DNA of 8,077 bases from Pseudomonadota bacterium (lineage in GTDB: Bacteria; Desulfobacterota; Desulfobacteria; Desulfobacterales; Desulfosarcinaceae), in NCBI GenBank assembly GCA_023435265.1, contig JAEYRZ010000045.1, positions 1 to 8,077 on the forward strand, in the 5' to 3' direction. Below are positions 5,483 to 8,077 of this stretch, one piece after another. The number at the start of each line of letters is the position of its first letter. The first letter of the stretch is position 1. The notes below the pieces were generated by a model that did not search any database, had not been told where the DNA came from, and saw only the letters and a program-made list of their open reading frames with translations. A program made the position numbers and the translations under genes.

Positions 5483-5953
5483 ATGCAATCATCAAACCAG
5501 CCCTCCGAGAAAACCACCCATGGCGCCCGAATCCTGGTCGTGGAAGATGTCGCCAATGTGGCAACCGTGCTCAAGGCGCGCCTGGAATCGTACGAGTACC
5601 AGGTCTGCGACATCGCCAGTACCGGGCATCGGGCCATCACCAGCGCCCTGGAGCACCGCCCCGACCTGATCCTTATGGATATTCTGCTCGAGGGGGACAT
5701 GAACGGCATCGAGGCCGCCGAACAGATCATCAAACGCATTGACGTGCCCATCATCTATCTCAGCTGCGTGAACGACCAGGCCATTCTGGAGCGCGCCATC
5801 CACACCAACCCCTTCGGTTTCATCCTCAAGCCTTACGACAACACCGAGCTGCGCTTCGCCATCGAAAACGCCCTGAATAAACACCGGGCCTTCAAAGAGC
5901 GGGAAAAACGGATCGCGGAACTGGAGCAGAGGGGGCAGTCCGGGAAGCGCTGA
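5483..5953 (+). CDS. Single-domain response regulator (CheY-like receiver)
   Basis: A 156-residue cytoplasmic receiver protein with no DNA-binding or enzymatic output domain. It begins RILVVEDVANVATVLK, with the acidic pair E21/D22. The phosphorylation site is D66 in LILMDILLEGDMNGIEAAE. The switch Thr position is Ser (S94 in IIYLSC), and the invariant Lys is K116 in ILKPY. The last 25 residues (KHRAFKEREKRIAELEQ) are charged and likely a short coiled coil, which may mediate dimerisation or docking to a sensor kinase. Such proteins act as phosphorelay intermediates or by protein contact. No histidine kinase lies in the window, so it is an orphan here. The ATG at 5483 is preferred, with GGA six bases upstream; a GTG at 5468 is in frame. 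The gene ends in TGA, convergent with the gene at 5991-6401. Confidence 0.9.
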   Translation: MQSSNQPSEKTTHGARILVVEDVANVATVLKARLESYEYQVCDIASTGHRAITSALEHRPDLILMDILLEGDMNGIEAAEQIIKRIDVPIIYLSCVNDQAILERAIHTNPFGFILKPYDNTELRFAIENALNKHRAFKEREKRIAELEQRGQSGKR

Positions 5954-5990
5954 GCGCGACCGATTTCCTTCCGCCGGCGCCCGCCGCCGG

Positions 5991-6401
5991 TCAGATCGGA
6001 TTACCGGTCAGGGGAACCAGTTTGAGGTAGGCTCCGCGTACCGCCGCCACTTTGAAGAACCGCTGTCCAAGCTGCACACCGCGCCGCGCCGGCTCCCGGG
6101 GGAAGCTTTTGCGGTATGCATAGTACGGGTCGAGTTGCAGAAGCGTGACATCGAGCAGGATTTCACCGCGGGCGATCCCGCGATAAGTGATCTTCAAGTC
6201 GCCGATGGTCAAGGACTGGTCCTTGAGCAGGACCCATTGATCGTGACCGGCGGACGAGGCGATCCGGCCCGGCTGCATTGCGGTTTGAGGTGTTTGCGTC
6301 CGCTGGTGGGTAAACAGCTTGAAGCCCAGAACCGCCAGCACGACGCCGCAGGTCAGAAGGAAGCCGAGCGTCAACCATTTTTCAGCTGCGAATTTGTTCA
6401 T
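5991..6401 (-). CDS. Single-span membrane-anchored protein of unknown function
   Basis: A 136-residue protein that I do not recognise. After MNKFAAEKW comes one hydrophobic segment (about residues 10-30, TLGFLLTCGVVLAVLGFKLF), acting as a signal anchor with no clear cleavage site. A polar linker rich in Gln and Thr follows, then a soluble domain (about 55-136) that is probably periplasmic, with alternating beta-type sequence (WVLLKDQSLTIGDLKITYRG) and FFKVAAVRGAYLKLVPL at the C-terminus. The start is the ATG at 6401, with AGAG about eight bases upstream; the preceding TTG at 6404 is also in frame. It lies 41 bp after the PGPGW-like gene on the same strand, so the two are probably co-transcribed. 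It ends in TGA, 37 bp from the convergent response regulator. Confidence 0.65.
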   Translation of the reverse strand: MNKFAAEKWLTLGFLLTCGVVLAVLGFKLFTHQRTQTPQTAMQPGRIASSAGHDQWVLLKDQSLTIGDLKITYRGIARGEILLDVTLLQLDPYYAYRKSFPREPARRGVQLGQRFFKVAAVRGAYLKLVPLTGNPI

Positions 6402-6442
6402 CAACAGGCTCTTTTCCGAGGCGGCTTGCAGGCCGCTTCACT

Positions 6443-6883
6443 TCAGGGCATCTCGAATTTGGGTTTGCCGAACCGCTCGCGCAATCTGTTGATCGCCCGG
6501 AAAACGCGTCGTTGGCCGAAGATTTTGCGGATGAACACCCGTTTGCGGGGAAAGTTGATCAGGATCATTCCGATGAACAAGGTCAACAATCCCTGGCCCG
6601 GCAGAATCAGCATGGCCAGACCGCTGAGTATGAATACCACCCCCAGCCCGTTTTTTAGGATGTAGAAGGGCAGGGAGAGGTGCCGGGGCCAGTTGCGGAC
6701 CACGCGGTGTTCCTGCCGCAAGAAATCCTTGGGCAGCCGTACGATTACCATGGGTACGGCGATCAGGGTCCCGAAAAACATCAACAGCGAGGCGACCCCC
6801 AGCCAGCCCATGAGCGCCTCATGGCCTTCAAACCAACTTATTATCGTCTGCCACGAAACCATCGGCGTGTTTACCGGTAGCAT
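6443..6883 (-). CDS. PGPGW-like small membrane protein
   Basis: A 146-residue inner-membrane protein with two or three hydrophobic segments (about 25-49, 73-92 and 95-110). The segment AMLILPGQGLLTLFIGM (90-106) matches the short signature of the PGPGW transmembrane family, here with PGQGL in place of PGPGW. A strongly basic C-terminal tail (RKRVFIRKIFGQRRVFRAIN) should lie in the cytoplasm or along the membrane. The biochemical role of the family is not known to me. The ATG at 6883 has AGGTGA about nine bases upstream; an ATG eight codons in is the alternative. It is the first gene of a two-gene minus-strand unit. It ends in TGA. Confidence 0.7.
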   Translation of the reverse strand: MLPVNTPMVSWQTIISWFEGHEALMGWLGVASLLMFFGTLIAVPMVIVRLPKDFLRQEHRVVRNWPRHLSLPFYILKNGLGVVFILSGLAMLILPGQGLLTLFIGMILINFPRKRVFIRKIFGQRRVFRAINRLRERFGKPKFEMP

Positions 6884-7114
6884 GGGTTTTCTTCACCTGG
6901 CCGAGCGCGGCACAATAGCATGCAATCCATCGGAATGAAATCTTTTACGAATATCCGATTCCATCAGGATATGGGTATCGGACTCGATCAAGGCGCGCGC
7001 TCGAGTTCCGGCGGGCGCTTTGAAATAATGATGGACGAACGCTCGATTCCAAACTAAGTTGGGCGGCCTTCAGGCGCGTGGATTCGGAAGGAAGCGAGCG
7101 AAGCAGGGGGTGGA
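6884..7114. other. Divergent intergenic region with overlapping inverted repeats
   Basis: This region separates the minus-strand membrane pair from the plus-strand transporter. Two overlapping dyads are visible: ATATCC (6951-6956) with GGATAT (6967-6972), and TCCGAT (6954-6959) with ATCGGA (6977-6982). They could be operator-like or mutually exclusive hairpins. A weak plus-strand promoter candidate is TTGAAA (7020-7025), 17 bp, TCGATT (7043-7048). No gene is supported here. Confidence 0.35.
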
Positions 7115-8047
7115 ATGGCGTTCTTGGGAAGCGGATCGGTTTCCGACCGTTCGTCAGCGTACCGGGCGGCGATTTACAGGTTGGTTCTGGGGGCCGTGAT
7201 GATCAGCTTCTCCGGCGTCTGGGTTAAAGTCAGCCAGGTAACACCGACCGTTTCGGCTTTTTACCGCGTTTTCTTCGGCGGTCTTTTCTTGTTGGCCGCC
7301 GCCGTATACCGGGGTGAGATCAGGTGGCGCGGCCGTCGCAACCTGCTGCTGGGAATGCTTTGTGGTTTTTTCTTTGCGCTTGATTTGATTTTGTACCATT
7401 TCAGCATCCACTGGGTCGGCCCCGGATTGGGAACCATACTGCCCAACTTCCAGGTCTTCATTCTGGCCCTGGTCGGAGCGCTCATTCTCAAAGAGCGGGT
7501 TCGTCCGATCACCCTTTTTTCAATGCCCCTGGCCTTTGCCGGGTTGTACCTGATTGTAGGCTTCGACTGGCATCAACTCGGGACCACATACCGTTGGGGT
7601 ATTTATTTCGGGCTGGCCTGCGCGGTCTGCTACTCGGCCTTTTTGCTGACCTTGCGCAAACTGCAGTCCGAACAGCAGGGCCTTTCCATCTTCTATGTGC
7701 TGACGCTGGTATCCTTGACCACGGCCTTCTTCATCGCCCTGGACGTGCTGCGCGCCGGATATTCGTTCACCATGCCGGATGCGCGGACTCTGGGCGCGCT
7801 TCTGGCCCTGGGGCTGTTCAGCCAATGTGTCGGCTGGATTCTAATCACCACCGCCCTGCCGCATATCCGCGCTTCGCTTTCCGGACTGATCCTGCTGATG
7901 TAGCCCGCGCTCTCGTTTGTCTGGGATGTCCTCTTTTTCAAACGGCCCACCGGGATGTTGAGCTGGACCGGCGTGCTGATTGTCCTCATCGCCATTTACC
8001 TGGGAGCGGCCCCGCGTTCCCCGAAATCGGTTCAGGAGGGCAATTGA
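7115..8047 (+). CDS. EamA/DMT-superfamily transporter with an in-frame TAG
   Basis: A 10-helix inner-membrane transporter of the drug/metabolite transporter type with two EamA repeats; the substrate is unknown. Visible are the first repeat (GVWVKVSQVTPTVSAFYRVF, then the LYHFSIHWVGPGLGTILPN region and LILKERV) and the second (from about residue 165, WGIYFGLACAVCYSAFLLTL, later ITTALPHIRASLSGLILL). At codon 263 a TAG (7901-7903) interrupts the frame. It continues directly with PALSFVWDVLFF, KRPTG and a last helix (WTGVLIVLIAIYLGA) to TGA at 8045-8047. With read-through the protein is 310 residues, the usual size. Truncation would remove most of the last two helices. At the TAG, EamA proteins usually have Gln (LLQP). 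The ATG at 7115 follows a purine-rich AGGGGGTGGA. Family assignment is strong; decoding of the TAG is inferred. Confidence 0.87.
7901..7903 (+). other. In-frame TAG codon inside the EamA transporter gene
   Basis: The codon order is CTG CTG ATG TAG CCC GCG CTC. Forty-seven in-frame codons follow and supply the expected C-terminal helices. The position is normally Gln in EamA proteins, one C-to-T change away from TAG. Confidence 0.85.
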
Positions 8048-8077
8048 TCGGCGGGAGCCTCCGGGTTCGCCGGCGGG

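Noticed and set aside
5974..5990. GC hairpin between the convergent response regulator and membrane-protein genes as a terminator
   Set aside because: The stem is only five base pairs and no T-run follows on either strand.
1..8077. CRISPR array, tRNA/rRNA genes, insertion sequence, tRNA-Pyl or pyl genes
   Set aside because: No direct-repeat array, tRNA cloverleaf, transposase frame with terminal repeats, or Pyl biosynthesis gene was found by reading the window.

Overview
The window is about 8.1 kb of mostly GC-rich bacterial chromosome. It has densely packed housekeeping and accessory genes and one AT-richer gap of about 740 bp. The gene content fits a marine or anaerobic Desulfobacterota (deltaproteobacterium, Desulfobacterales-like). 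It includes a DapB of the YAxxxKPDAPSGTA type, an RlmI-like methyltransferase, a CLACN-motif protein that databases often misname 'pancreas/duodenum homeobox protein 1', a zinc-binding J-domain protein and a stand-alone receiver. The taxonomic call is an inference from family resemblance, not a search.

Layout: (1) 1-632, the 3' part of dapB, interrupted by one in-frame TAG at 501-503; (2) 707-1180, a GNAT acetyltransferase on the same strand; (3) 1236-3688, a minus-strand cluster transcribed as CPBP membrane protease, then RlmI-like rRNA methyltransferase, then the small CLACN protein; (4) 3689-3957, a divergent promoter region; (5) 3958-4746, a zinc-finger/J-domain protein; (6) 4747-5482, a gene-poor, hairpin-rich, partly AT-rich stretch with possible gene remnants, ending in a good promoter for the next gene; (7) 5483-5953, a single-domain response regulator; (8) 5991-6883, a minus-strand pair of small membrane proteins (a PGPGW-like protein, then a single-span protein); (9) 7115-8047, an EamA/DMT transporter, also interrupted by one in-frame TAG, at 7901-7903.

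The most notable observation is that two unrelated genes, dapB and the EamA transporter, each carry exactly one in-frame TAG, and in both the family-typical protein resumes in the same frame immediately afterwards. At both sites homologues normally have Gln or Glu. Eight of the ten genes end in TGA, two in TAG and none in TAA. This fits TAG being read as an amino acid: pyrrolysine is known in some Desulfobacterota, including worm symbionts, and an amber-suppressor tRNA is another route. Two nonsense mutations in a decaying genome, or sequence error, would look the same here. No tRNA-Pyl or pyl genes lie in the window, so the mechanism cannot be settled from this sequence.
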